Shown: piece by piece, positions 7,399-15,056 of the stretch
Layout: every line of letters starts with the position of its first letter
Numbering within the stretch: position 1 is the stretch's first letter
Assembly: GCA_014729395.1 (NCBI GenBank)
Contig: WJJZ01000009.1
Coordinates: forward strand, 1 to 37,403
Reading direction: 5' to 3'
Source: Candidatus Magasanikiibacteriota bacterium
GTDB lineage: Bacteria; Patescibacteriota; Patescibacteriia; Magasanikbacterales; UBA922
Length of the DNA stretch: 37,403 nucleotides
Made by a program: the position numbers and the translations under genes
Notes under the pieces: generated by a model
The model's input: the letters and a program-made list of their open reading frames with translations, nothing else
Database searches by the model: none
Told to the model about the DNA's origin: nothing

Positions 7399-8067
7399 AT
7401 GAAAACCATAATTTTTGACATCGAAACAATTCCTGTGGATTTTGATTCCTTGGATGAAGCTCAACAATATTATTTACAAAAATATGCGGATACAGATGAA
7501 GAAAAAGAAAAAGTAAAAGATCAAATGGCTCTGTGGGCGCCGACAAATAGGATAGTGGCAATTGGAATGCTTTCGGTAGAATCTGAAAGTGGAGCGGTTT
7601 ATTTCCAGGATGGCGATAAAGAGATTGAGGATTTTGAAGATGGGGAAATTAAATATTCAGCCGGATCTGAAAAAGAAATTTTAGAAAAATTTTGGAAAGC
7701 AATTTCTTTTGCTAATAAATTTGTTACTTTCAATGGACGCGGATTTGACTGTCCGGTGCTTATGTTGCGGTCGGCTATGCTTGAAGTTAAGCCAACAAAA
7801 AATTTAATGCCGTATAGATATAGCGCGGATCAGCATGTTGATTTATTGGAACAGCTGACTTTTTATAATGCGTCCAGAAAGTTTAATTTGGATATGTATT
7901 GCAAGGCTTTTGGAATAAAATCTCCAAAGTCAGGCGGTGTTACCGGTCATGATGTGAAGCCCTTATTTCATGCCGGTGAGTATGAAAAGATAGCTAAATA
8001 TTGTGCCGGGGATTTATTTGCAACACGTGAACTCTATCTTCGCTGGGAGGAGTATATTAAGTTTTAG
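7399..8067 (+). CDS. Predicted 3'-5' exonuclease, PolB-exonuclease-like
   Basis: A 222-residue protein with a DnaQ-like/RNase H fold of the family related to the PolB exonuclease domain. ExoI is FDIET (Asp7, Glu9), ExoII is FVTFNGRGFDCPVL with the conserved Asn/Asp region, and ExoIII is YCAGDLFATRELYL with the final Asp. These acidic residues bind two metal ions for 3'-5' hydrolysis of single-stranded DNA ends, as known for the family. The stand-alone size, without a polymerase domain, is usual for this group. The ATG directly follows an 11-bp-period array; no Shine-Dalgarno. Confidence 0.85.
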   Translation: MKTIIFDIETIPVDFDSLDEAQQYYLQKYADTDEEKEKVKDQMALWAPTNRIVAIGMLSVESESGAVYFQDGDKEIEDFEDGEIKYSAGSEKEILEKFWKAISFANKFVTFNGRGFDCPVLMLRSAMLEVKPTKNLMPYRYSADQHVDLLEQLTFYNASRKFNLDMYCKAFGIKSPKSGGVTGHDVKPLFHAGEYEKIAKYCAGDLFATRELYLRWEEYIKF

Positions 8068-8076
8068 TTGAAACAA

Positions 8077-8117
8077 TAATTCAACCATAATTATACAAAT
8101 ATTATACAATAATTTAT
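8077..8117. repeat. 11-bp-period AT-rich array, copy d (forward units only)
   Basis: TAATT-type units begin at 8077, 8088, about 8099 (degenerate) and 8110. The array ends at the ATG of the four-helix-bundle gene, which is followed by copy e. The gene is thus flanked by arrays on both sides. Confidence 0.75.
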
Positions 8118-8510
8118 ATGCCGGGTAAGTATATAGAATTGAAAGATTTGTTTGTTTATAAAATTTCTTTGGAATTGTGTGACATGGCTTGGGAGATTTA
8201 CCATACATTTGATTGGCAGATTAAAAAAATTATTGGTGATCAGTTTATCAGAGCAGTTGACTCAAATGCTGCCAATATAGTTGAAGGCTATGGGAGGTAT
8301 CATTATCTTGATAAAATTAAGTTCTACTATAATGCTAGGGCATCGTTAATGGAGTCAAAACATTGGTGTATTTTGTTGTCAAAAAGAAAGTTGGTCAATA
8401 AAAAAAATTATGATAATTTTTTGAAACAAATTGAACATGTTCACTACCATCTTAATAATTGGATTAACGTTACCTATAAAAATAGAGATCAGTTCGGTAG
8501 TGATAAGTAG
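8118..8510 (+). CDS. Four helix bundle protein (23S rRNA intervening-sequence family)
   Basis: A 130-residue protein of the four-helix-bundle family best known from ORFs inside 23S rRNA intervening sequences of Leptospira, Coxiella and others. Family features seen: LKDLFVYKISLELCDMAW near the N terminus, FIRAVDSNAANIVEGYGR in the middle (the conserved S-x-x-N-I-x-E-G motif), and YYNARASLMESKHWC before the last helices. Here it is a free-standing gene between two 11-bp-period arrays, not within the 23S gene 25 kb downstream. The biochemical function of the family is unsettled. Confidence 0.85.
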   Translation: MPGKYIELKDLFVYKISLELCDMAWEIYHTFDWQIKKIIGDQFIRAVDSNAANIVEGYGRYHYLDKIKFYYNARASLMESKHWCILLSKRKLVNKKNYDNFLKQIEHVHYHLNNWINVTYKNRDQFGSDK

Positions 8511-8514
8511 AAAA

Positions 8515-8585
8515 TAATTTATCCGTAATAATTGTGCAATTATTGTGTAATTATTGTATAATTACTGTATAACTATTGTAACCCT
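8515..8585. repeat. 11-bp-period AT-rich inverted array, copy e
   Basis: Forward units are at 8515 and 8526. Inverted AATTA-type units are at 8538, 8549, 8560, 8571 and about 8582. TATAAT-like words recur with exact 11-bp spacing (8535, 8546, 8557, 8568). It ends 1-3 bases before the ATG at 8586. Confidence 0.88.
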
Positions 8586-9284
8586 ATGCATTCTCAAGAC
8601 GTAAAATATACCCTATTTATTTTTAGGGTAGTTTATTCCAAATTACCCCCTCTTGTGCCGGAGGAAATAAGAAAAGAATTAGGCCATGCTTTGGATCACT
8701 TAAAGAGTGATTATGATATTACTTTATCGGAGGCCGAAGAAACCTTGGTTGTGTTTGGTAAAAAAATATGGCCTTTTTGGAAGGCTTTTGAGGAAATGGT
8801 AAATATGCACAAGGGAGAACTGGGGGAAAAATTTTTTATATCAAAACTTCCTCCAAAGATAAAGAAAAAATATTCGGAATTTAAAGAACATGGCGGAGAA
8901 TTTAAGGATTTTGCCACAGGTTCGCCAATGTCATTTTTTGATGATAGTGATCGGCAGTTTTTGACTTCTGTCTTATTGGAAGTTGACAAGGATATTCGCT
9001 TACACACAAGACAGGAAGTTTTGGGTATAGATAAAGATAGGTACCAGGAATTAATCGTTGAATTTGGGGAGGTTTTGGATGGTATTGAGAAAAGACTTGA
9101 AACATTAAGGACAATGGCCGATAGTGAGCAAGAGCACCCACAGCTGGCAGACGAGATTAGAGCACAGATTAAAGCGTTTGAGCATGGGATTTGCTTTTTG
9201 GCACCAAAAATAAATTTGGATGACATTAATAATTCATATGAATTTTTTGTAGAAAGAAAGCAGGAAAAAATAACTCTAAGATAG
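8586..9284 (+). CDS. Unknown protein, paralogue of the next gene
   Basis: A 232-residue soluble, highly charged, probably all-helical protein that I cannot assign. No signal peptide or membrane helix. It shares a clear block with the next gene: FGKKIWPFWKAFEEMV here against FGKKIWPYLQAEQEFV. A second shared block is KLPPKIKKKYSEFKEHGG against KLKPELRKKWEEFTEQGG, and the C-terminal helices of similar length end in an acidic region. The pair is therefore a tandem duplication. The starting ATG follows array e; no Shine-Dalgarno. The two genes are 6 bp apart and probably cotranscribed. Confidence 0.7.
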   Translation: MHSQDVKYTLFIFRVVYSKLPPLVPEEIRKELGHALDHLKSDYDITLSEAEETLVVFGKKIWPFWKAFEEMVNMHKGELGEKFFISKLPPKIKKKYSEFKEHGGEFKDFATGSPMSFFDDSDRQFLTSVLLEVDKDIRLHTRQEVLGIDKDRYQELIVEFGEVLDGIEKRLETLRTMADSEQEHPQLADEIRAQIKAFEHGICFLAPKINLDDINNSYEFFVERKQEKITLR

Positions 9285-9290
9285 TGAAAT

Positions 9291-9962
9291 ATGAAGGAAA
9301 ATATATTAAATTTATTTAAAATACTTATTAATAAAAAACCGGTTGGTGTTCCGACAGAATTGTTAGAAACAGCAAACAAAAAATATCAATATTTCTTGGA
9401 TAATGATGTTTCGGATTCTGAAATAGAAAAAGAGTTGGTTGAATTTGGAAAAAAAATTTGGCCTTATTTGCAAGCTGAACAAGAATTTGTAGATAAGTAC
9501 GGTAAAGAAAAGCATAAAGATTTATTTTTGGAAAAATTGAAGCCTGAATTGAGAAAAAAATGGGAGGAATTTACTGAGCAGGGTGGTGATATACATGATT
9601 TCAGAAAGGGTGACGACTTTGAAAAAAAATTTAATGCTGATGAAAATTATGAAATAGAACAAGCTATAATAAATACAAAGCAAGAAATCCTGCAATTTAT
9701 AGAAAAATTGGCAAAGACTGAAAAAAGTGAGGAATATTTTTCTATAGTTGAAGAATATAAAGAAAGAGAAGAAAAAATTTTAAAAAAGCTTGAAGAATTG
9801 AGACAATTAAAAGAGAGAGGTGACAAGTGGGATGATGAAATTGAAGATCTGATACATTTTTTTGAGAAAGGTTTTGCCGAGTTAGAAGAAAAACCAACAC
9901 TTGAAAAAGTCCAAGCAAAAATTGACTGGTATGAAGGACAGATAAATTCAGGTAATGCTTAA
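9291..9962 (+). CDS. Unknown protein, paralogue of the previous gene
   Basis: A 223-residue soluble protein, Lys/Glu-rich, predicted as long helices or coiled coil (for example EYKEREEKILKKLEELRQLK). It aligns with the upstream gene along its length, best at FGKKIWPY and RKKWEEFTEQGGDIHDF. I do not recognise a named family. The conserved Trp and the Gly-Gly turn suggest a structured helical domain, not a simple coil. It starts 6 bp after the previous stop and is followed 21 bp later by the DJ-1-like gene. Confidence 0.7.
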   Translation: MKENILNLFKILINKKPVGVPTELLETANKKYQYFLDNDVSDSEIEKELVEFGKKIWPYLQAEQEFVDKYGKEKHKDLFLEKLKPELRKKWEEFTEQGGDIHDFRKGDDFEKKFNADENYEIEQAIINTKQEILQFIEKLAKTEKSEEYFSIVEEYKEREEKILKKLEELRQLKERGDKWDDEIEDLIHFFEKGFAELEEKPTLEKVQAKIDWYEGQINSGNA

Positions 9963-9983
9963 ATTAATTATTAATGAGTAAAT

Positions 9984-10499
9984 ATGAAAAAAATTCTTTT
10001 TATTGTTGCTGGGCGTGGTTTTCGTCTGGTAGAATATGAGAAGCCAAAAGAAGTATTGGAAAATGCGGACATGAAAGTATATACCGGCAGCGATGTTGAG
10101 GGCGAGGCTGAGTCAGCTGAAAGTACAAAAGTGAAAGTTGATGTCACGTTAGAAGATATCAAAGCAAATGACTATGATGGGATTTTTTTGGTTGGTGGTC
10201 CGGGCGCGCTTGAGCATTTGGATAATCAAAAAGTTTACAATATAATGACACAGGCAGAGGAAGCGGGAAAATTTTATGGAGCGATTTGTATTTCACCTAG
10301 AATTTTAGCAAAGGCCGGTGTGCTTGAAAACAAAAAAGCTACAGGTTGGAATGGAGATAGAAAGTTGGAAGGTATTTTAAACGAATATGGGGCTAGTTAC
10401 AAGCACAAAGGTGTAGTGATTGACGGAAACTTGATAACAGGAAGCGGACCGGATGCGGCAATTCTGTTCGGGGAGACAATTGCAAAACAACTGAGTTAA
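9984..10499 (+). CDS. DJ-1/PfpI-family protein
   Basis: A 171-residue DJ-1/PfpI fold protein. It has FLVGGPGALEHL at 68-79 and the nucleophile-elbow Cys102 in GAICISPRILAKAGVL, with a family-typical acidic residue near the N terminus (FRLVEYEKP). The second half contains GVVIDGNLITGSGPDAA, with the usual T-G-x-G-P-x-A end. Family members act as glyoxalase/deglycase-like or stress proteins; substrate unknown here. It lies 21 bp after the unknown paralogue pair and ends in a shared terminator. Confidence 0.85.
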   Translation: MKKILFIVAGRGFRLVEYEKPKEVLENADMKVYTGSDVEGEAESAESTKVKVDVTLEDIKANDYDGIFLVGGPGALEHLDNQKVYNIMTQAEEAGKFYGAICISPRILAKAGVLENKKATGWNGDRKLEGILNEYGASYKHKGVVIDGNLITGSGPDAAILFGETIAKQLS

Positions 10500-10500
10500 A

Positions 10501-10526
10501 AAATAGTCCGTTTGGACTATTTTTTC
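10501..10526. terminator. Bidirectional terminator
   Basis: AAATAGTCC GTTT GGACTATT TTTT closes the DJ-1-like gene. Because of its A/T tracts it also serves the convergent RimK-like gene, whose TAG stop lies in the right arm. Confidence 0.85.
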
Positions 10527-11461
10527 TTTGACTTTGATTTTTTGTTGTTAAGTCTTTTTGCTTTTTTAACACAGTATTTTATTATTTCTCCGGCTACATC
10601 TCGTCCTGTGGCCTTGGTTATACCTTCAAGTCCGGGGTTAGCATTTACTTCAAGAACTTTTGGCCCGGTTTTCGTTCTAAGGATATCAACCCCCGCTATA
10701 TCCAAGCCCAGAGCTGATACTGCTGCAAAAGCTACATCTTTTTCTTTTCTGGTCATCTCTGCGACTCTCACTCTTCCGCCCAAATGAAAATTGGATCTAA
10801 ATTCTCCTCTTTTTGTGGCAATTCTTTCCATTGCCCCGATAATTCTTTTACCTACAATGAACACTCTTATATCTTTACCTTTTGATTCTTTAACATATTC
10901 TTGGATCATTATAGGAAGAGATGATGATTGATCGGTTAACATACCAACAATAGAATTAAGCCCTCGCCTTGACTCAACTATGGATACCCCCGATCCATGT
11001 GAACCAAAAACAGTTTTCAGAATAACCGGGAAAGAACCAATTTTTTCAGCCATTTCGTCAAGATAATCGGTTGATCTTAATATATATGTTTTCGGAATAG
11101 GAACTTTATGCTTATTGAGTGTTTGCAAGGTTCGAAGTTTATTTTTCGCTTTTAACACAGGTAAATATTTGTTGATGATTGGAGTTTTTATCAATTCAAA
11201 CTGTTTTATTAAACCACTTCTGTATTCCATATAGCTGGAAAGAAAATTTGCTCGAACCAGTAAAATTTTTATGTCTTTCGGTCTTTTATTTCTAATCAAT
11301 AATTGAGGTTTATTAAAAAATTTCATGAAACATTCTTTTTCATATATTATTTCAGCTTCATGACCCAAGTTTTCTGCAGCTTCTTTTAGTAATTCCAGAT
11401 TTTTTTTTGTTACGGGCGTTATAAAATTTCGTGAAGAAAATGTTAATATGTGTATTTTCAT
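10517..11461 (-). CDS. RimK-family ATP-grasp ligase
   Basis: A 314-residue ATP-grasp amide ligase of the RimK/LysX group. The N-terminal domain contains RANFLSSYMEYRSGLI. LRTLQTLNKHKVPIPKTYI opens the ATP-grasp core, followed by FPVILKTVFGSHGSGV (nucleotide-binding loop), IQEYVKESKGKDIRVFIVG, and the metal-binding end VLEVNANPGLEGI. RimK-type enzymes add glutamate or similar amino acids to a protein or small-molecule carboxylate. The C-terminal 20 residues are almost all Lys/Ser/Asn. Its start overlaps the stop of the upstream hydrolase gene by 4 bp (ATGA), so the two are translationally coupled and likely act on one pathway. Confidence 0.87.
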   Translation of the reverse strand: MKIHILTFSSRNFITPVTKKNLELLKEAAENLGHEAEIIYEKECFMKFFNKPQLLIRNKRPKDIKILLVRANFLSSYMEYRSGLIKQFELIKTPIINKYLPVLKAKNKLRTLQTLNKHKVPIPKTYILRSTDYLDEMAEKIGSFPVILKTVFGSHGSGVSIVESRRGLNSIVGMLTDQSSSLPIMIQEYVKESKGKDIRVFIVGKRIIGAMERIATKRGEFRSNFHLGGRVRVAEMTRKEKDVAFAAVSALGLDIAGVDILRTKTGPKVLEVNANPGLEGITKATGRDVAGEIIKYCVKKAKRLNNKKSKSKKK

Positions 11462-12192
11462 AAGAATGATTCTGTTAATGATTTTTTTATTATTTCCACT
11501 GTGTTATCAATCTGTTTATTATTTTTTCTTAATAGATGACTAATTTCCATCTGAACAGCGTAATCATCTCTTTGTTCGTGTTTATGGAATTGAATGGCCG
11601 AGGTTTTACTCCACCCCGAGTAGTGTTTTCCTATGCTTATTTTAGAGGGGTTTTCTTTGACCATGTTTTTACTTAGATTTTTCTTTAATTTTTTTAGAAG
11701 GGAAATCCGCATTGTAATTTTTCCATTATTCTTATGGATAAAATTATAAGCTTTGGCACCATATATAAAATCAGTATATATATTTTTTTTTGCACCGACA
11801 CCAAGATCAATAGCGATTGTATCTGAAACAAATCCATGAATATAAATGCCAAGTGCTTTTTTAAAAGGGCTTTTTTGTCTCGCTAAGTCGCAGTATTCAG
11901 ATATATCATCAAAAAAAGTTTTCATTTCCTTTTTTTTTCGTCCCCACAAATATTTTTTTTTCGTATATGACCAACTTAGTTTGTTAAAATCTTCTATTTT
12001 TTTATTTTTCTTAGTATTGGATTTCTTGCAAAATTTATTATTTAACACAAGGTAGGCATCCATTTGTCTTGACAATCTGGAAGCAATGACACCTGTTTTT
12101 AAGTCATCACCGGCTCCATGAGGTGCAATAATGACAAAGGGTAGGCGGCCTTTTCTTTTTTTACCATATGCTGTTTTTTGAATTTTTTCCAT
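11458..12192 (-). CDS. N-formylglutamate amidohydrolase-like protein
   Basis: A 244-residue protein most similar by eye to N-formylglutamate amidohydrolase/zinc carboxypeptidase-like hydrolases. It has FVIIAPHGAGDDLKTGVIA (residues 19-37, first possible metal ligands), GIYIHGFVSDTIAIDLG in the middle (His-Gly, then Asp) and AVQMEISHLLR near the end (possible catalytic Glu). Spacing fits the family but overall conservation is weak. Because it is coupled to the RimK-like ligase, a hydrolase acting on an acyl or peptide-linked amino acid is plausible (inference). A promoter lies 45-73 bp upstream. Confidence 0.55.
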   Translation of the reverse strand: MEKIQKTAYGKKRKGRLPFVIIAPHGAGDDLKTGVIASRLSRQMDAYLVLNNKFCKKSNTKKNKKIEDFNKLSWSYTKKKYLWGRKKKEMKTFFDDISEYCDLARQKSPFKKALGIYIHGFVSDTIAIDLGVGAKKNIYTDFIYGAKAYNFIHKNNGKITMRISLLKKLKKNLSKNMVKENPSKISIGKHYSGWSKTSAIQFHKHEQRDDYAVQMEISHLLRKNNKQIDNTVEIIKKSLTESFL

Positions 12193-12236
12193 ATTTTCAT
12201 TTCAGTGCAACTATATAGTCATTTTTTACGTTGATA

Positions 12237-12265
12237 ATTTTATAAAAGAACTAACGGTTTGTCAA
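12237..12265 (-). promoter_or_regulatory. Sigma-70-type promoter for the hydrolase-ligase operon
   Basis: On the minus strand TTGACA, a 17-bp spacer and TAAAAT. It sits in the 79-bp gap after the PfkB gene, so the ligase pair can be expressed independently of the upstream sugar operon. Confidence 0.75.
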
Positions 12266-12271
12266 TCCGGC

Positions 12272-13216
12272 TTAAAGTTTTTTGATTTGTTTTTGAATAC
12301 CGTTTTTTGACAATAGACCTTTTTGCGCACCAAATTCAGTAATTACTCCACTGGCATTAGCAGTGCCCCATTTCATCGCTTCCGGTATACTTTTGCCGTA
12401 TACAATGGCTGATAAGAAACCACTGGCATAAGCGTCTCCGGCACCGGTTTTGGCTTTGGCTTTTTCTTTCGAAGCCGGAGTAAAAAAGATTTCATTTTCG
12501 TGAGAAGAATAAGAGCCCTTGGTACCATCGGTTATCACAGCAGTCTTAACTCCTTTTTTGTGTAAATATGGAAACAATTTTTTTATTTTTTCGTCTTTTC
12601 CCGTTATTTTTTTAGCTTCTTGTTTGTTTACAAATAATAAATCTGTTTGCTTTAGAATTTTCTTTATTTCTGTCATGGAATTTTTCATCTGGTATGAACC
12701 GGGATTAAAGGCTAATTTAATTTCTTTGTTTTTTTCCAAGAAATTTAGCAATTTTGGAACTATTTTTTCATAATTTTTACTCATTGAAGTAAAATATATC
12801 CATTTACATTTAGGTATTTTTGGTAAAGTGTAATTTCTCTCCGCATGATAAGATAATATGGTTCTTTCACCTCTATAATTTAGTACAATTGAATATCGGG
12901 TCTCTTTGTTTTTAAGGTTTTTTGTCAGATCTGTGTTGACTTTCATTTTTCTCAATTCTTTTTTTACATAATCTCCATTAACATCAGAACCAAGTTCTGT
13001 GATTAGGGCTGTTTTTAGGCCTAATTTTTTACAACCGACAGCAATATTAGCCGCATTACCGCCTATTGAAAGATCACTTTTTGAGATCGGTATTTTATCA
13101 GCGTAATTTATACAAAGTTGGCATTGGCTTTTTTTCAGATCACAATTTACACTGGCTTTGTCAATAACAATAATAGTGTCAACCGTGGTGTCGCCGATTG
13201 AAATTATATCAAACAT
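12272..13216 (-). CDS. PfkB-family carbohydrate kinase
   Basis: A 314-residue ribokinase-type sugar or nucleoside kinase. Signature 1 is GGNAANIAVGCKKLG (residues 53-67), and signature 2 is AKTGAGDAYASGFL with the catalytic Asp. The anion-hole motif GAGD and the long beta-clasp region are present. It has an N-terminal Cys cluster (C25, C32, C35 in CDLKKSQCQLC), which could bind a metal or be redox-sensitive. The substrate is not determinable. It is the last of four minus-strand genes (rpiB, rpe-like, trxB-like, this gene) with gaps of 24-71 bp, suggesting pentose-phosphate or nucleoside-sugar handling. Confidence 0.88.
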   Translation of the reverse strand: MFDIISIGDTTVDTIIVIDKASVNCDLKKSQCQLCINYADKIPISKSDLSIGGNAANIAVGCKKLGLKTALITELGSDVNGDYVKKELRKMKVNTDLTKNLKNKETRYSIVLNYRGERTILSYHAERNYTLPKIPKCKWIYFTSMSKNYEKIVPKLLNFLEKNKEIKLAFNPGSYQMKNSMTEIKKILKQTDLLFVNKQEAKKITGKDEKIKKLFPYLHKKGVKTAVITDGTKGSYSSHENEIFFTPASKEKAKAKTGAGDAYASGFLSAIVYGKSIPEAMKWGTANASGVITEFGAQKGLLSKNGIQKQIKKL

Positions 13217-13286
13217 ATTTTTTATTTAGAATGCAGGCTAAGTATAGCATAAAATTGATAATTCAGATATGAATATATACGCATTA

Positions 13287-14249
13287 TTATTCCCACTTAT
13301 TGATATATTCTATAGCAGACAAAGCGGCCGTAACTCCATGTCCGGTGGCAATCGCTATCTGTTTATAAGGAATGTTGGTTACATCACCGGCGGCAAATAT
13401 TCCGTTACAGCTGGTGCGGCATTTTATATCTACTTCAATTTCTTTATAATTATTTTTTTGTGCACAATCTACAAAGTCAGAATTGGGAATCATACCAATA
13501 TGCACCATTACGCCGTCTACATCAAGACTTTTTTCTTCATTCGTTTCCATATCATCATATTTTATACCTTCAACTTTATTGTCTCCCATAATTTTTTTGG
13601 TATCGGCGCTATATATTATCTCTACGTTATCCAATTTTTTAACTTTGTCGATTAAAATATTTTCTCCTTTTGGAAAACCACCGTTTTTTTCTTCGCTATC
13701 AGGGTATTTGGTCACAAGATAGGTTTTTTTAGCTATTTTTGACAACATCAGAGCTGATTCAAGAGCGGCATTGCCTGCTCCTATGGTGGCGGTTACTTTA
13801 CCCTTAAATAATGGGCCATCACAAACTGTGCAATATGTGACTCCTTTGCCTTTTAATTCATCTTCACCGGGTATTTCCAGATGGCGGGGATGGATACCAC
13901 TGGCAATAATTACCGAAGTGGTTTTGTATTCTTTTTCTTCGTTTGAGTTATTTTTAGCCTGAACAATATGATAATTTTTTTCTTGCTTAATCTTATAAAC
14001 TTCAAATCCTTCTTCAATATTTACACCATAGTGCTCAACATGTTTTTTAAAATTTTTGGACAATTCGACACCATTGGTTTCTATTATTCCCGGCCAATTT
14101 CTGATTTCTCCGGATAAAGCCACTTCTCCGCCGATATCCTTTGAAACAATTAAAAAGTCTAAATTTCTGCGAGCTGCGTAAATAGCAGCTGCACTTCCCG
14201 CTGCTGCAGCACCGATAATTATTAAGTCGTATATTTTGTCATCATTCAT
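13287..14249 (-). CDS. trxB: Thioredoxin reductase-like flavoprotein
   Basis: A 320-residue low-molecular-weight thioredoxin reductase. The FAD-binding GAAAAGSAAAIYAARR is at residues 13-28 (the first Gly-rich turn reads GAAAAG, not GxGxxG). The redox-active pair is C140-T-V-C143 in GVTYCTVCDGPLF. The NAD(P)-binding GAGNAALESA starts at 157, and the C-terminal FAD motif is GIFAAGDVTN. It should reduce thioredoxin or a similar partner; no thioredoxin gene is in the window. Lies 24 bp after the rpe-like gene in the same probable operon. Confidence 0.87.
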   Translation of the reverse strand: MNDDKIYDLIIIGAAAAGSAAAIYAARRNLDFLIVSKDIGGEVALSGEIRNWPGIIETNGVELSKNFKKHVEHYGVNIEEGFEVYKIKQEKNYHIVQAKNNSNEEKEYKTTSVIIASGIHPRHLEIPGEDELKGKGVTYCTVCDGPLFKGKVTATIGAGNAALESALMLSKIAKKTYLVTKYPDSEEKNGGFPKGENILIDKVKKLDNVEIIYSADTKKIMGDNKVEGIKYDDMETNEEKSLDVDGVMVHIGMIPNSDFVDCAQKNNYKEIEVDIKCRTSCNGIFAAGDVTNIPYKQIAIATGHGVTAALSAIEYINKWE

Positions 14250-14273
14250 ATTTTTTTATTTAGTCGCAAATTT

Positions 14274-14957
14274 TTACATTAAAGTTAAAGAAGCGATCCT
14301 TTTTTCAATAAGACTATAATTTTCTTGAGGACTGGCCTTGTCATTAAAGATGGCACTGCCCAGACAAATTATATTGGCCCCGGCTTTTATAACCTCATCA
14401 ATGTTGTGATTGTTAACACCACCGTCAACTTCAATATTCAGGGTCGGGTGCATTTGCCTGATTTTTCTAATTTTTTCTAATATATTTTTATTGAATTTTT
14501 GTCCTGATTTGCCGGGATCAACTCCGAGAAGCATAATATATGAAGGTTTTGGTTCTATTTGTTCAAAAAAACCAACGCCTGTTTCAGGCTTAACGGCAAA
14601 ACCTATTTCAATTTTATTATCAAAAATTTTTGTAATATCATTTGCAGTTTTTTCCAGACCGCAACGCTCGTCTCCACAAAGCAATTCTACGTGAAGGATT
14701 GTTCTTGTTATATTTTTAATATTTTTCCATCGTTTAAGTTCGTCTATTGGGTTGTTTGCCATCACATGAAGTTCATAGTCCAATTCGGTTTCAATAAGGG
14801 CGATCTCTATCGGATCGTGCCAATTTTTCCAATTTGTGAATTTACCATCCGCAATATCAATTTGAACCGTGTCAGTAAAACCTTCTACAGCGCGAAGGTT
14901 TTTTATGTATTCTTCTTTTGTTTTTACGTTAAGAGTGGGAATAATTTTTGTTTGCAT
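14274..14957 (-). CDS. Ribulose-phosphate 3-epimerase-like TIM barrel
   Basis: A 227-residue protein with ribulose-phosphate 3-epimerase architecture: LHVMANNP (His64), LLGVDPGKSGQKF and IEVDGGVNNHN (Asp178). The segment that is normally H-x-D-x-M-D reads VQIDIADG, so the first His metal ligand is Gln32, while Asp34 and Asp178 remain. The usual N-terminal APSILSAD is replaced by IPTLNVKT. It is thus a divergent member whose metal site may differ; epimerisation of ribulose-5-phosphate is likely but not certain. The neighbouring rpiB supports a role in the non-oxidative pentose phosphate pathway. Confidence 0.72.
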   Translation of the reverse strand: MQTKIIPTLNVKTKEEYIKNLRAVEGFTDTVQIDIADGKFTNWKNWHDPIEIALIETELDYELHVMANNPIDELKRWKNIKNITRTILHVELLCGDERCGLEKTANDITKIFDNKIEIGFAVKPETGVGFFEQIEPKPSYIMLLGVDPGKSGQKFNKNILEKIRKIRQMHPTLNIEVDGGVNNHNIDEVIKAGANIICLGSAIFNDKASPQENYSLIEKRIASLTLM

Positions 14958-14970
14958 ATTTTTTTGGACT

Positions 14971-15056
14971 AAAAATTGGAGACTGGAGATTGGTGATTAG
15001 ATAAACAAAGAAATTGACTTACCAACCTCTAATCACTAGTCTCTAATTTTTCAATT
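14971..15056. repeat. Inverted repeat spanning the rpiB stop codon
   Basis: The left arm 14971-15000 (AAAAATTGGAGACTGGAGA... ending TGGTGATTAG) is matched by a right arm starting at 15029 (CTAATCACTAGTCTCTAATT). The right arm contains the TAG stop and the last six codons of rpiB on the minus strand. The rpiB C terminus (KLETSD) is therefore repeat-derived. Confidence 0.75.

Noticed and set aside
8118-8510. Four-helix-bundle gene as part of a toxin-antitoxin pair
   Set aside because: It has no partner gene; both flanks are repeat arrays.
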